Positions 1 to 11,200 of a DNA stretch of 17,960 nt are shown piece after piece. The stretch lies in NCBI GenBank assembly GCA_027600665.1, contig JADGJL010000566.1, positions 1 through 17,960 of the forward strand, read 5' to 3'. The notes under the pieces are model-generated. The model was not told the DNA's origin, did not search any database, and saw only the letters and a program-made list of their open reading frames with translations. The position numbers and the translations under genes were made by a program. Each line of letters starts with the position of its first letter. Position 1 is the first letter of the stretch. This DNA is from Irineochytrium annulatum (lineage: Eukaryota; Chytridiomycota; Chytridiomycetes; Chytridiales; Chytridiaceae).

Positions 1-1496
<1,496 letters not shown>

Positions 1497-1881
1497 GGTT
1501 GTTTGTTTTGGCATGAAGACGCTTGCGGTTTACGTTGTATATTAAATTCCGTACTGGTTTTTCATATACAAAATGGCGAGGGGGGAAATGAGAATACGCA
1601 CATTTGCGGCGGTGACAATATTCTGAAAGCGTGGAAAAACAGTAACCAAAGAGAATAGTAAAAGCGAATGAACAACAGCAGCATTAAACAAAAATTAGAA
1701 TGGAATCAAAAGGGATATCGGATAAACGACGCAAAAAAAATCTCCACACTCTAAACTTTTAAAGGATTCTCTACCGAAGAAGCCGGCTTCATAGGCGAAT
1801 CTGGAGAGCCTCCTTGTTGTATCTTTTCGTGCTTGTCGTCGACATGATGTACTCTGCATTTCAACGATTAGAACAAAGCTC
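1497..1881. other. Convergent intergenic gap (3' regions)
   Basis: AT-rich spacer between the stop codons of the WDR5-like gene (+) and the mannosyltransferase gene (-). I see no canonical AATAAA and no convincing independent gene. The - strand side (about 1789-1881) may hold an alternative last exon of the mannosyltransferase. A + strand open frame at 1814-2047 mostly overlaps that gene's C-terminal exon in antisense and is not supported. Confidence 0.6.
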
Positions 1882-4790
1882 TCAAAACTTTAAACGAAGT
1901 ACTAACTCGGCGGGCACGGGAACGACCTCGTGCTTGTCCTCCGGGGAGCTGAGGCATGACCAGTCATACTTTTTGCCCCACCGCTTTAATCGCTCGCAAT
2001 GGCGTCGGCTAGGAATGGACGTTTATATAAGACTTTATAGTTGGTGATAAACTTACTGCATGCCGTGGCCGTAAGTCAACGGACTGAAGTCAATGTACGT
2101 CCAGATCACTAAAAAGGAGATCAAAGCGACCAGCACCCAACGAGACGGCTCCTTCAAGCGGTGGGTCGCGATGTCGAACAGCGCGCCAGCCATTAAGATC
2201 GCGAAATACAGCGCCGGAAAGTAGTGGTGAAGGAAGAGCTGCATTTGAAATTGTTAGCGGCGTCGCGTCTAAAACCCCATTAAGAAGGAAAACAATCGCG
2301 CATACCTGACGAGACATCAAGAAGAACGGGAAGTAATGCATTAACCACCCAAGGAAGACAAATATGCATGCGTTAAACGCATTGGTCGGGAAACCCCTTC
2401 GGAACAATGGGATTTGACGCTTCTGTAGCAGGAGCGACACGCCGTATAGGATGATGTAGGTGAAAATCGCCAGCGTCGAACCCAGCCAGACGAGGGGGTT
2501 CCCGATCAAGTAAATTTGACCGGAGTTATTCCCCTTTGCGGTCCAAAAGCTGATGCCGCGCTTCAAGAAGGGCCAGGAAGCTGACACATTGTCTTAGCAA
2601 TCTATACAATTGGCCTTTTGTAAATCAAGCTTACCAGGGCGTGATTCGAACGGGTGAGAGCCCTTTAAGCCCGCATTCGTCCTCCACATAACCGCGTTCA
2701 ACTCAAAAAACTTCTTCCAAAACCCGGGACGCTTATAGTTGGTGTGCTTCGCGTCCGCCGGGAGGAGGCTGTTCTCGTTGTACTCAATCCGCCAGCTGTA
2801 TTTTCTCGTAAGACATCAAATATATAGTCAACAAAACAAACATCGTGTGTGACCGCTTCCCGTTCTTGGCGCAAAGCACTTCCTGCTGCCCAAAGCCCCA
2901 CTCGGGCAGCTTGACCGAGTGCGAAAACAGCTGGCACCATGTGTTAACGTGGATAAGCCGAAAGCGCGTCTGGATGGCTTTCACGTAGGGATCCTTCGGA
3001 TTCGGGTCGATGACCTCGAAACGCCAGTGATCATTGGTGTCGCCGGGATAGCCCGGCTCTCCATATCCCGAAACCTCCATATGATGCTCGTTGTCAGTCA
3101 CAGGGGCGCGTATGTCGTGGCTGTGCAGATGCTTCGACGTAGGAATATGCCCTTCAAATTAGTTAGATAAACTCTTTCGACTTGGCGGTTATACATAGTC
3201 TGACAATATCGCCGTTCTTAATCAGCGTCAGGTTGGTGATCGGAGGCTCCGCGGTGGTTCCGTTGATCGTAATCAGCGCAGGCTTTAGCAAGAAGCCACT
3301 GTTCTCATCTTGAAGCAACTTAGCACCACAAAACGAGAAACGCGAATTACCTCTAAAAGGGTAAAGAGTGATCTGCTGCTGCTTTGAGCCCGTCGGGTAA
3401 AAGCTCTTGTGCGAATGCAAGTAACCCCCGCTAGTGGCGTCGTGGCGAATGTAAACCTTAGAGCCGTAAGCGACATCCGCCGGCGTGTCCCGGATCTCGT
3501 TCCCCTTCAGGGTCGACTGGAACTCGGGCGACATGAAGCCGGAACCGCCGCCGGTGTTCGGGAGGGCCCAAAAGTGGATTTGAAACAAGAAGGCGTAAAT
3601 GCAGAAGGGTATAAAGATCAAGCACAGGGCCCGGGCCAAGAAATGCTTTCCGAATTCACGCTAAAGAAGGAACTTCAGAACGCCCATTGTTAATCTATGA
3701 ACATTACCAGTGAAACTTTCGTGTCGCCCAGGAGGATCCACAAATTTTGCAGGGTTGAAAGACCGACTGCGGCGATAATGAACAGCCCGACCCATTTCAC
3801 GCTAACAGCCAGGCCCAAGAAGACGCCGGTCATGGCCAAAGGGTACCACCATGTGAACGTGAAAGGTCTAAAGCATTAATATCACGCATCACATGCAGAG
3901 GGCTTACTCTTCTTGGTTGCTTAGAAAGTCCGTCCACATCATTGCCGCCAATCCGATGAAGAAGAGAAGCGGGGAGTCCTACAGGAAAAAGCAAAATGTA
4001 AGACTGTGACTGAAAGAGAAAGGTCAAGTGAAAGCGAAACAAACTTCCTTACCAGCAAAATCAGCCGGGATTGCCTAATCAGAGCAACACGAAAAAGAGT
4101 TTCAGTTGATATTAATTCGTGCTGATCAATGACGAAGAAACAACGAGAAATCGAACGTACGTTGCAAACCCGTTCTCAAAAAGCAGCATGAGCCCCGTCA
4201 ACACCGAAGCCGGATTCGTGAACCCCATGTTTCTCATCGTGATGTACGAAACCGGCACCAACAACACCCCAAAAATCCCCGGCAGCAAACGCATCGTCAC
4301 ATAAGGGACATGCGGGCCGAGATAATCAAGCCCAATCTCCTTGAACGAGAACGACCCGTTGTAACCGCCCAAAACGCCCGTTGCAGCAACCAACAACTTC
4401 CCCAGCGGTGGGTGCACATCCATGAAAAACTCCCCGCGGATGTACTTGCTCCCGAATCCGCCTGTATGAAATGTGCGTCAGCAAAAGCAAGCAAGCATCA
4501 AGGGCGGATCCTTACCAAAATGCACCTCATCGAACACGACCTCTGAGGGCTGCGATATCCGGAACAGCCTCACAATGGCCGCGACGATGGTAATGAATCC
4601 CAGGATGTAAATGTTGGATTCTTGTCCGCGGTCGACGAAGGTCCTGCCCAACTGCAATACACGCCATTACCATCAGTATGTGATTCCGTGGGATCTTCCA
4701 CGGTTCACTCACGGTGTCGGCCTCATCCTGATCAAAAGACGGGAGGACGGGATCGCTCTTCTTCCGCTGTCGCTTTCGTAGTTCGGCCAT
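1882..4790 (-). CDS. PMT2: Protein O-mannosyltransferase, PMT2/POMT2 family
   Basis: ER multi-pass enzyme that transfers mannose from dolichyl-phosphate-mannose to Ser/Thr of secretory proteins. Exons (coding order): 4790-4713, 4651-4516, 4461-4161, 4074-4053, 3978-3908, 3867-3708, 3660-3351, 3308-3195, 3151-2854, 2795-2635, 2580-2306, 2238-2057, 2008-1882; 744 residues, usual for the family. Visible motifs: the loop-1 acidic pair in VVFDEVHFGGFGSKYIRGEF (about 64-84), DVHPPLGKLL, FENGFATQSRLILLDSPLLF, then MIR-type repeats (about 320-500) with GGYLHSH, HLHSHDIRAPVTDNEHH and VKLPEWGFGQQEV, then ASWPFLKRGISFW and HYFPALYF in the C-terminal membrane half. The LPEWGF and SWP..RRGI.FW blocks favour the PMT2 class over PMT1/PMT4. 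The last exon is the least certain: a GTACTT donor inside it, a CTAAT branch site and a CAG/GAG acceptor would give another C-terminus stopping near 1789. A 22-nt microexon (4053-4074) is needed to keep the conserved block. Confidence 0.93.
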
Positions 4791-4953
4791 TGCGCTGGAG
4801 GAGAACAGTCGCGAGCAATGCGGTCCCTCACTCTTCCGAGCACTTTATCAAACTGCTGCGCTTTGCGTTCTCCAAGGCAATCCAAGCCGCTTCTTCGCGA
4901 ATCCAAGCCTTTGCGAATCTTTCAAGCTTTTGGTCATCGTGTGATAATATTCA

Positions 4954-7900
4954 CTATAAACTACCACGCCTGCGTCCCATTCGCCCAAGCAACGTCCAGC
5001 GCGCTTCAATGACCTCCTCCGTCACCCCTCCGTACAACACTAGCGCCTTCAACACCTCCACCGGCAGCCCTGCCACTACCGGGACCCTGCTCGCATCCTT
5101 CCCGTCCTCCCCAAACACAAAACCACTCAAATGATGCACCGCAATCCTCTCCAGCAACCCATGCGCATGCAATCCTTGCGCCAGTGCCTTCGCATAAGCC
5201 TCAAGCAAACTCGGGTGGACCTCCAGCGGCTCTAGGAACGCTTCGATCGTGACGGGCGTCTCGTCCCAATCGAGGGCAATCCGGGGCAACAGGCCGTGGT
5301 CCTCGCACTCGCCCCAAAAGAGCAAACGAAAGTCCGGTGGGTAGGTCATCTGCAGCGGGATCGTGATGAACTTTGTGAACGCCTTGTCGTGGGAGGGTGT
5401 GAAGGTGTAGTGTGAGAGGGCATGCTGGTAGAGATTGTAGAACTTCGCGCCGCCGCCCATAAAAGTATTCAAGTCCACTGTCGAGATATTCCGACAGCAG
5501 GCGGTTAGGAGAACGTCCAACTTGCTCGCGATGTCCAGCTTCGATAAAATCGCCTCGTGGTCCGCCCCTGCTAGCGTCGTGCATTTAAACAAGTGCGCCA
5601 GGACCGCTATGTGCGAGGAGAACGCGCAAAGTTCAAGGAAGAAGGCCTTGACCAGACTCAATGTTGCCGATATAATACAATCAGCCGACTCCACCTCGTT
5701 GGATGCAATGAACTCAATAGGGTAGAAGATCCAGTCTGAAATTCCCTGGGAGAGAGCGAGCCCTAGGATATCTCGCAAAAGCTCGCCGCCTTCTTCAGAC
5801 ACGTTCATCAGACGCAGACTTCGAGAACCCAGTAGTACATTCGCCGCTATCGCTCGTCTGTCAGCTCCTCCCCGTAACACGTACAGGAACGCCGCTTTCA
5901 TCACATCCCGGTACTCCTCGACACCGCCTTCCCGCGTTTCAGCGCTCAACATTTCCGCAATAGTTCCTTGCAGTTCGATGAGCCCGGACGGGAGCATATC
6001 ACCGCGTTCAGGTGATAGAAGCAACGCATGCAACCGTGGCATTAACGATCGCCCAACTTCGACACCTCCCGACTTAACTTCCGGCATCGTCGCTACAACC
6101 TTCATATACGCCCGCAGAAACAGGCATCTGAAATGCAGACTAAGCACTTGTTCGACACTAGGCAGTACAACGACACCCGTGAGCGCACGTCCCTGTCGGT
6201 ACGCCTGCAAATTCTCCATTTTGAAATTTAAAACATCTTCACACGCTAACGTGACAATCGACCGCCCCGCAGTTTCGATCTGAAACAACTTCGTATCGAA
6301 CTTGTACAAATGATCCGTTGCAGACTTATGCACAACAGATATAAACTTCGCCACGACTTCTAGGCATGCCGACAACGGCGCGAAATTGTCTTGGTTTCCG
6401 GTCGTGAACGATGATTCCAGATACTGCGCCGCGTATGGCACGAATGGGAACAGTGCGTCGATGTAGCTTTCCTTATCAGATTCGTCCGTGAAAGCCCCCT
6501 CAAGGGCCGACACCATACGCCAGAACGCCATCGCTCTAATATCCGCATCCTCGCTCTGATCAGCAACCACCTTCGACATTATCGCGGCCTTCTCCAGGAA
6601 CAGCTTTCGATACTCTTGAAACATTCGCTCCGAAACGCCCGCCGCGAAACTCTTCTCCAAAAGTCTGTAGCATTCCGTATTCAGCCCCAACATCGCCTGC
6701 GTGTTGCCTCTCGCATCGACTGATATGAATCTAAATATGTTGTCCAGAAGCCCGGCCTCCTCCACGCTTTTCGCCCGTTCCCCACTCCCACTGCACAGCG
6801 CCACCAGCAGCCTCACAGCCTCCTGCGCCACCATCACCACCTTCTCATCCGCTGTCGGCCACGTCACGCAAATGAAGCGCTTGCCCACTAAGCGCAAAAA
6901 GCCGTGATGCTCTACCAGGTCATTCGCGGCCTTCCGCGAGTTCCCGCATAGCAGAGCCAGGATGCGAAGGATCAGCACGTCGTTGGTCTTGCTCGATACA
7001 CCGGCGTTCATCAAGTAAAACAGCCGCGCAATCACATTCGTGGCGTTCATGCCCTCAATAAAATCCGCTCGAAATATCGCCGAGAAATCTTCCAGCGTCT
7101 CCGGCTGCTTCTCATCGTCGCCCGCCGCTGCCCGCCCTCTCCGCACGCCACCATGCCGCGGGTAAATCTCTTCCCGCCAAGTATCCACTCCCGCATCTCC
7201 GCCCATGCATATGTACAAGCACTCGAGCCCAACTGAAATTGCCGTTTTATGCGCATCGTCGATCGAGCACCGGATTTGGATCAGACAACTCGACGCGTAT
7301 ATATCCTCCTCGATAACATGCGCCTCGTCTTCGCTGAATCGGCCCGTTCTCAAATTCGCGATGATCAGGCCGATTGTCCGTAACGCCGTGATGCGCTGCG
7401 CGGGCACGGCGCTTCGGAGGAGGTGGTCGAGCTCGTGGATGGTGTAGCCGGGCGCGGACGGGGCATCGCCGTGATGATAGAGGCCCGAGTTGGGGTCGAC
7501 AGCATCGTCGGGGTGAATGACCAGGCCGTCCAAATCGAATCGCAGGTAACCGTCGGTGGCATTCTCGGTCGCAGGCAGGGGTTCCGTCCACTCCAGCTTC
7601 TTCCGCTCAAAGTCTTCCGACTTCTTATCCACCCTCTCCGTTATGAAAGGCTCCGCCAATTCCAATTTCTTCTTTTCAGCGCCTTCCTTTTCGTTCTTCA
7701 CATCCCCGTCCTTTACGTCATGTTCCACCAACCCGCTATCGTCAACACCCGCGTACCTCCCCGCCGCCCGCTTCCTCAGCATCTTAATCACACCCGGATC
7801 CATCGTCGCATATATCTGCGCCATGGCTTCCTCCTTTTCCTCGTCCGTCATCGCCAACACCTTGCCCACGTTCTCCCTATGGATCTCCGCATCCATGCCG

Positions 7901-8187
7901 GCCGCGGCTTCCCGATCAAAGTTCAGCACTTCCGGCTCTGCCGCAGACACGATGCCCCTTTCGTCGTTCGGCAGACGCTCGACGGAGGGGAAGCCCGTGG
8001 CGTGTACTTGGGTGGTGTTCATGCGGAATCTCGTAGGCAGGTCTTTCTCGACGATGTTGCGGAGGACGCCATCGTACGGCTCGCGGGACCAGTTGACGGA
8101 GGCAGCTTCCACGGGGATTGCAGAAGAGGCGGACGGAGCGGATGCGGCCTTTTCCCTGGCCCGGCGTTGGGCGAAGAGCGACGGCAT
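4954..8187 (-). CDS. RPAP1: RPAP1 homologue (RNA polymerase II-associated protein 1), intronless
   Basis: RPAP1 (Rba50 in budding yeast) helps assemble RNA polymerase II and deliver it to the nucleus. The frame is uninterrupted from ATG 8187 to TAG 4954, 1077 residues. The N-terminal RPAP1_N motif is at about 99-143 (DAEIHRENVGKVLAMTDEEK, then MDPGVIKMLRKR). The RPAP1_C signature is at about 213-277 (YLRFDLDGLVIHPDD, GLYHHGDAPSAPGYTIHEL, RSAVPAQRITALRTIG). The rest is a long helical, ARM/HEAT-like region with no recognised catalytic motif. A charged linker at 160-205 carries a near-duplicate (KKKLELAEPF / RKKLEWTEPL). Human RPAP1 is longer (about 1400) and yeast Rba50 shorter. It lies 163 bp upstream of the mannosyltransferase in tandem and head to head with the jouberin gene. 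It has no introns, unlike every neighbour. Long antisense open frames over its 5' part are shadows. Confidence 0.93.
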   Translation of the reverse strand: MPSLFAQRRAREKAASAPSASSAIPVEAASVNWSREPYDGVLRNIVEKDLPTRFRMNTTQVHATGFPSVERLPNDERGIVSAAEPEVLNFDREAAAGMDAEIHRENVGKVLAMTDEEKEEAMAQIYATMDPGVIKMLRKRAAGRYAGVDDSGLVEHDVKDGDVKNEKEGAEKKKLELAEPFITERVDKKSEDFERKKLEWTEPLPATENATDGYLRFDLDGLVIHPDDAVDPNSGLYHHGDAPSAPGYTIHELDHLLRSAVPAQRITALRTIGLIIANLRTGRFSEDEAHVIEEDIYASSCLIQIRCSIDDAHKTAISVGLECLYICMGGDAGVDTWREEIYPRHGGVRRGRAAAGDDEKQPETLEDFSAIFRADFIEGMNATNVIARLFYLMNAGVSSKTNDVLILRILALLCGNSRKAANDLVEHHGFLRLVGKRFICVTWPTADEKVVMVAQEAVRLLVALCSGSGERAKSVEEAGLLDNIFRFISVDARGNTQAMLGLNTECYRLLEKSFAAGVSERMFQEYRKLFLEKAAIMSKVVADQSEDADIRAMAFWRMVSALEGAFTDESDKESYIDALFPFVPYAAQYLESSFTTGNQDNFAPLSACLEVVAKFISVVHKSATDHLYKFDTKLFQIETAGRSIVTLACEDVLNFKMENLQAYRQGRALTGVVVLPSVEQVLSLHFRCLFLRAYMKVVATMPEVKSGGVEVGRSLMPRLHALLLSPERGDMLPSGLIELQGTIAEMLSAETREGGVEEYRDVMKAAFLYVLRGGADRRAIAANVLLGSRSLRLMNVSEEGGELLRDILGLALSQGISDWIFYPIEFIASNEVESADCIISATLSLVKAFFLELCAFSSHIAVLAHLFKCTTLAGADHEAILSKLDIASKLDVLLTACCRNISTVDLNTFMGGGAKFYNLYQHALSHYTFTPSHDKAFTKFITIPLQMTYPPDFRLLFWGECEDHGLLPRIALDWDETPVTIEAFLEPLEVHPSLLEAYAKALAQGLHAHGLLERIAVHHLSGFVFGEDGKDASRVPVVAGLPVEVLKALVLYGGVTEEVIEARWTLLGRMGRRRGSL

Positions 8188-8243
8188 TGCATGGAGTGCG
8201 GGAGAATTTGACGATTGCTAGATCTGAAAGGGACCGACTGACC
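8188..8243. promoter_or_regulatory. 56-bp divergent (shared) promoter region RPAP1/AHI1
   Basis: Only 56 bp separate the ATG of RPAP1 (-) from the preferred ATG of the jouberin homologue (+, 8244). Both 5' regions must be shared or must reach into the neighbouring coding sequence. I see no clear TATA box. The frame of the jouberin gene stays open upstream to 8118 inside RPAP1, but those codons merely read antisense to RPAP1. Confidence 0.6.
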
Positions 8244-11200
8244 ATGTGGGACAGCGATACGGAATCCCGAAGAGCGTCGCGAGAGTACGGAGAAGGCGGT
8301 GGAGATGTCGACCGGGGCTCCATTCAGTCTCGGCAGCCACGGCGACGGGGTAAGGAGCTCAGGGGCGAAGTCGATGCCGACCGAAACTCTGTGGCATCGA
8401 TGCAATCGCGAAGACGGGAGAACGAGCTTAAAGGCGAAGATGATGCGGACCGGAATTCTACGCAATCAATGCAGTCGAGGGGACGTGAGAGTGATCTTAA
8501 AGACGCAGCTGAGGCGGACCGGAACTCTGCACGATCGATGGACTCGAGGGGTTGGGAGAGCGATCCCAGAGGCACAGATGATGTGGACCGAAACTCTATA
8601 CGATCGATGCATTTCAGCGGACCAGTGAGTGAACCCAGAGGCGGAGATGACGCCGAACGGAATTTGTTGCGGTCGATACAGTCGCGGGGACGGGACAGCG
8701 AGCTCAGGGGTAGAGACGATGCGGACCGGAACTCTTTACGATCAATGCAGTCGAGGGGTAGGAGCACGACGCCTCAAAGGAAAGCGAAGAAAAAGAAATC
8801 GAAAAAGAAGGCGGACGAGAACACGGAGCAGCCGAACGGTGATCGGGCGCTCTCGCGACTTGCCAATGCGAGCATCACAACCGACAAGAAGACGAAGAAA
8901 AAGAAAAAGCAATCTTTCCGCTCTGGATCCCGAACAAAGTCCGGGAAAAGGAAGGGCAAGAAAAAGCAAGACGCGGAGCCCGTTTTGGAGGAATCGGCCA
9001 TCGTACGACTGTTCTCTGAATGCGACATTAAGGACCCGGAGTTTTATCACAACAGCATCATCAACGTGCACGTGAGGGGAGCCGATAAGTTGAGCCCAAA
9101 TGCGACGATTTTGAACCCGTTGGTCAAGATCCACTTCATAGGTGCGTATATTGGTCAAGCGACCCGATGCTGAAGGCGGTTGAAGACACTGCCACCGGTT
9201 TGTATGTGCACAAAGAGAACTCGCTCATTCCTGCGACCACGTACCACGAGACGGGTCAAATTAAGCACGTTGTGCCAATTTTAACAAAGGTATTTACGCA
9301 TGTGGTTCCAACTCGCTCGATTCACATCCTTCAGCCCTTTAGCCTAGCGAAGAATCATACCACAGCACCGAACTGGGATGAAAACATCGTCGTCAACATC
9401 CCTTACATGAGTCTTTTAAGCGAAACGCACGCCCTTTTTTTTGAAATCCTGGACTTCGAGAGCGGGAAACAGTATGTTTCAAAATAGTGTAAACTCACAT
9501 TTTGGCTTTTAACCTGCCTTTTAGTCTAGAATCAGGATGGAACCGGATTGCATGGGCCTTCCTCTTCGTGGTTGGCGGGACGAAGAAGGTCAACACAGAG
9601 CGGCCGGCGAGGCTGCAGCTGTATAAGTACCATCAAATTCGAGCGAACGACTATGGCGAAATCCCGCTTGTTTTTGAGATGTGGAAGATGGGCAAGAGAA
9701 TCAAGTACCCTTCGACTCTGTAAGAGTCGGCCTTTTTGCTGTGTACTTTACACTAACGTATAAAACGCAGCCACGTTGAAATAAAAGCCAGGCCCTATCT
9801 GCATGAACAGCTTGTGCAGTATCGGCCACTTCACGCCATGCAGAAGGAACAGGGAAAGTTGACATTTGAAGAGGTTTGCGCTTGTGGTTAAGTGCAGTGC
9901 TCACGTTACGTTTAGCTTATGCAAGAATATTTGTCCAATCGTTTCGTTGAGGCCTCGAACTTAAATCTCGCAAACATGAACAAGCAAGTCCGTTTTATTG
10001 TTTTGGGTTCTATTCTGCAGACTACTTACTCCATCATTAGGCGCAATGGTCCCGCGTCCCCGGCGAAACGTGCAAGATCCCAAATAAACTCGTCTTCGCG
10101 CTCGATTCCGGAGCAAGGTGAAAACTACGCGTCCTGTCAATCTTAGCGTGTTTACTTAACTCAACTACAGCGGCTCGCTCTCCTGCTCGTTTTCCTCGAG
10201 CGGCCTCTTCCTCGCGGTCGCTTGCTCCAGCAACGACCTCCACACTATCAAACTCTTCGACGCCATCACCGGCCAGCGCGTCGCCAGCCTCCCTGGCCAC
10301 CGCGATATCATCTACGAGCTTTCCTGGGCTCCAGACGTCGAGTACGTATAATTGTCCTTGTAAAGGTCTCATTTCCATAATACTTCCGACGCAGCTGGTT
10401 TGCCTCCGCCTCCTCCGACGGCTCTGTTCGCATCTGGGCCCTCGATCCCCGCCGCGGCTTTGCGCAGGCCTCCCTCCTCCTCCACCCGACGTACGTTTAC
10501 TCCGTCGCCATGCACCCGCTTTTCGCGCAGACGCGCCTGGTGGCCACGGGCGCGTACGACGGGAACGTGCGGATATGGCGGACGACGAAGGAGTACGACA
10601 AAGAGACTAGACCCGTGGAGATCTGTTACGGACACCGGACGAACGTTAATGCTGTGGCATTTGACAATGAGGGAACGAGGATGTACAGCGGGGACGGGGA
10701 GGGCGTGTTGAGGGTTTGGTGTTGTCGTGTATCAAGAACTGAGGGATTTGAGGGGTTCGAGTGCATAAAGCTGATTAACCTAGCAAACGTAGGGATCTTC
10801 GTGCTTATATAACTGCTAACTGGGATACATTAGGAGATCTCTATATCCTCTATCCGCGTCCACCCAACCGGCCGTAAAATCCTCATTACGATGGGCAACG
10901 ACGTGATTCAGACGCTCGACGTCCGCATTTACCGCGTTCACAGCACGTTCCTAAATCCCGCCCTGGGTCCCGCGGGCTCCCCGCAGCGGAAGCAGCTAGA
11001 GGAAATCCCGGACTGCCGGATCGCTCGAGCCGAATTCTCAGCTTGCGGGACGTACGTGTACGGTGCGACGCCGGACACGCGCGTCTGCGTCTGGAGGACG
11101 GATACTGGCGCGTTGACGGCGATCTATCGGCACTTGAATTTATCGGGAGCAGTGAACTCGATCGCGTATCATCCAAAGGATGACCTTGTCGCCTTTGTCG

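Noticed and set aside
1814..2047. 77-codon + frame in the convergent gap
   Set aside because: It mostly overlaps the last exon and last intron of the mannosyltransferase gene in antisense, with no recognisable product.
7423..8211. 262-codon open frame on +, antisense to RPAP1
   Set aside because: It lies wholly over the RPAP1 N-terminal coding region, has no recognisable domain, and reflects codon bias of the opposite strand. A second overlapping + frame (7556-8221) behaves the same way.
8118..8243. Earlier start for the jouberin homologue inside RPAP1
   Set aside because: It would overlap the RPAP1 5' coding region by 70 bp. The extra residues have no family resemblance, and the ATG at 8244 is a better fit.
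8324..8767. 147-codon antisense open frame with a clear 23-residue repeat
   Set aside because: The periodicity is inherited from the 69-bp repeat of the jouberin gene, whose period is a multiple of three. There is no independent support for expression.
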